Shown one piece after another: positions 13,616 to 15,041 of a stretch of 15,041 nt of DNA. This DNA comes from Mageeibacillus sp. UBA1243. Its GTDB lineage: Bacteria; Bacillota; Clostridia; UBA1212. The notes under the pieces were generated by a model, which worked only from the letters and a program-made list of their open reading frames with translations, ran no database searches and was not told the DNA's origin. How positions within the stretch are numbered: the stretch's first letter is position 1; each line of letters starts with the position of its first letter. The stretch covers positions 2,105 to 17,145 of the forward strand of contig DBWH01000010.1 of assembly GCA_002308595.1 (NCBI GenBank), in the 5' to 3' direction. The translations under genes were made by a program, and so were the position numbers.

Positions 13616-15041
13616 ATGGATTATATTGCACTCTACAGAAAGTGGCGTCCGATGACTTTCGACGAGGTCGTCGAACAGGAAAACGTAGTCACAATACTGA
13701 AAAACACTGTCAAGAGCAGGCGTATTGCCCATGCTTATCTGTTCTCCGGCACGAGAGGAACGGGCAAGACCTCTGTCGCCAAAATATTCTCAAGAGCAAT
13801 AAACTGCCTGAATCCCGTTGACGGAAACCCGTGCAACCAGTGCGAGATATGCCGCGGTATCCTTGGCGACAGCATGCTTGACGTTTCCGAAATCGACGCG
13901 GCTTCAAACAACGGTATCGACGCGGTGCGCGACATCATTGACGTCAGCAGCTACCAGGCTTCGCGCGCGGAGTACAAGGTCTTCATCATCGACGAGGTCC
14001 ACATGCTTTCGACGTCCGCCTTCAACGCGCTTCTGAAGACACTTGAGGAGCCGCCCGAGAAGGTCGTGTTTATTCTTGCGACCACCGAGCCGCAGAAGCT
14101 CCCCGTCACCATCCTGTCGCGTTGCCAGCGCTACAATTTCATGCGCATCTCAAGGGACGGCATTGTCGCAAGGCTTGAGGAAATATGCGAGAAAACGGGG
14201 CTTGAGTACGAAAGCGCGGCGCTGAAACTCATTGCCGCCAAGGCAGACGGCGGTCTGCGCGACGCAATCAGCATGCTCGACCAGACAATTGCCTTCTCAG
14301 AGGGAAAGATAACGGTGCAGGACGCCAGAAAAGCGGCCGGCGCCATTGACAGCACGGTGCTTGAGGACTTCACCGGAGCGCTTCTTTCAAGAGACAGCTT
14401 CAAGATACTTACGCTCACGGACGACATTTTTGCCGCAGGAGTTGACGCGTCGAATTTCATCGGCGAGCTCATTGGCGTGTTGAGAAGCCTCATGATCTGC
14501 CTCTCAACGAGAAATCCGAAGCAGTTCCTCTACGAAAGCGACAAGGACATCGAGCGCCTCAAAAAGCTTGCTTCGTTCACAAACACCAAGGAAATTACGA
14601 TGCTCATCAGGGAGCTTTCCGCTCTTGAAAACAGGCTGAAGTGGTCGATCCAGAGGAAGATCGTTTTTGAGGCCGGAATTCTTTCGCTCTGCGACAGGAC
14701 ATGGAGCAAGGACAATGACATCACCGACAGGGTCGAAACTCTTGAAAAGGGAGTTGCCGATCTTGTGAACAACGGTTTGAAGCTTGCCCCCGGCACGGTT
14801 TCCGTCGCACCTTCCGCAAACCATGAGGCCCCCTCAGAGAAGGTTTCGGTCCCCGAACCCGCGCCTGACGCCAAGGAAGACGATGACAACGTTGACCTCA
14901 CGAGGGATATCCTGAATTCTCTCGAGCCTGTCGACAAGGCCCTTTGGAAGGAGTTCATAGCCGCTGTCCGCGAGCAGTTCCCGGGCGTCGCCGGAGTGCT
15001 TTCGACACGCATCAACAATGCCTATATTATCGGCAGGGACT
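13616..15041 (+). CDS. dnaX: DNA polymerase III gamma/tau subunit (partial, 3' end outside window)
   Basis: 475 complete codons to the window end with no stop. This is the clamp-loader ATPase of the replisome. Landmarks: MDYIALYRKWRPMTFDEVV at the start, Walker A GTRGTGKT (45-52), a zinc module with Cys64, Cys73, Cys76 and Cys79, Walker B IIDEVHM (124-130), sensor 1 ATTE (155-158) and the SRC arginine-finger motif (168-170). The collar domain follows to about 370, then a charged linker and the start of the tau-like C-terminal part (from about 420). GGAG lies about 10 bases before the ATG. The gene is directly after ffs, a common Firmicutes order. Because it runs off the window it is missed if only complete ORFs are considered. 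Confidence 0.97.
   Translation, partial: MDYIALYRKWRPMTFDEVVEQENVVTILKNTVKSRRIAHAYLFSGTRGTGKTSVAKIFSRAINCLNPVDGNPCNQCEICRGILGDSMLDVSEIDAASNNGIDAVRDIIDVSSYQASRAEYKVFIIDEVHMLSTSAFNALLKTLEEPPEKVVFILATTEPQKLPVTILSRCQRYNFMRISRDGIVARLEEICEKTGLEYESAALKLIAAKADGGLRDAISMLDQTIAFSEGKITVQDARKAAGAIDSTVLEDFTGALLSRDSFKILTLTDDIFAAGVDASNFIGELIGVLRSLMICLSTRNPKQFLYESDKDIERLKKLASFTNTKEITMLIRELSALENRLKWSIQRKIVFEAGILSLCDRTWSKDNDITDRVETLEKGVADLVNNGLKLAPGTVSVAPSANHEAPSEKVSVPEPAPDAKEDDDNVDLTRDILNSLEPVDKALWKEFIAAVREQFPGVAGVLSTRINNAYIIGRD

Larger units (their letters stand above)
3..14477. repeat. Dispersed octamer CGCCAATG/CATTGGCG, 23 copies
   Basis: Direct copies (CGCCAATG) start at 3, 1054, 4206, 4839, 7244, 8411, 9275, 10062, 10531, 11553, 13324 and 13371. 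Complementary copies (CATTGGCG) start at 616, 1479, 3234, 4011, 6115, 7650, 9191, 10908, 11930, 12961 and 14470. The base before the direct form is A or C in 21 of 23 and never G. Seventeen copies lie in genes and six in spacers or leaders. The number is far above the roughly 0.5 expected from composition. The function is unknown. Confidence 0.85.

Overview
The window looks like part of a chromosome from a Gram-positive anaerobe of the class Clostridia. This is inferred from gene content and order: a BmrC/BmrD-type exporter pair, a cdaA-cdaR pair, a DivIVA-like coiled-coil protein, and a small SRP RNA (ffs) directly before dnaX, as in many Firmicutes. Base composition is moderate and genes are dense. 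All but one gene lie on the + strand. No species can be named from sequence alone.

Layout. 1-87: tail of an unidentified + strand gene, then a bidirectional terminator (112-146). 187-1023 (minus): an unrecognised two-helix membrane protein with a near-consensus promoter at 1108-1136. 1261-4959: two adjacent ABC exporter half-transporters, one with a degenerate and one with a canonical nucleotide-binding domain, hence a likely heterodimer. 4960-5761: an 800-base gene-free stretch holding a tandem array of three structured modules plus fragments, a terminator and the pepD promoter. 5762-7219: pepD, an M20 dipeptidase, with a strong terminator. 7312-10651: a promoter, a 165-base leader with alternative hairpins, a Crp/Fnr-type regulator, and an ABC importer (lipoprotein, permease, ATPase) of the NitT/TauT type. 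10942-13360: a DivIVA-like protein, a 41-residue membrane protein too short for routine ORF calling, cdaA and a short cdaR. 13406-15041: ffs with its own promoter and terminator, then dnaX, cut by the window end.

How genes work together. The exporter pair should form one efflux pump. The regulator and importer genes form one likely operon, so the regulator may sense the imported compound or its metabolic effect. CdaA and CdaR form the usual c-di-AMP synthase and regulator pair, but both are atypical here: CdaA has DAA and RHM where DGA and RHR are expected, and CdaR has only one YbbR-like domain. ffs and dnaX are housekeeping genes.

Two signals are not explained by the genes. First, the octamer CGCCAATG (or its complement CATTGGCG) occurs 23 times in 15 kb, about one per 650 bases, on both strands and in both genes and spacers; about 0.5 would be expected from composition. 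Second, the 4961-5574 array contains modules in which the first stem has different sequence but intact pairing in different copies, and a second hairpin shows a compensatory change, which suggests selection on structure. The array lacks the exact octamer.
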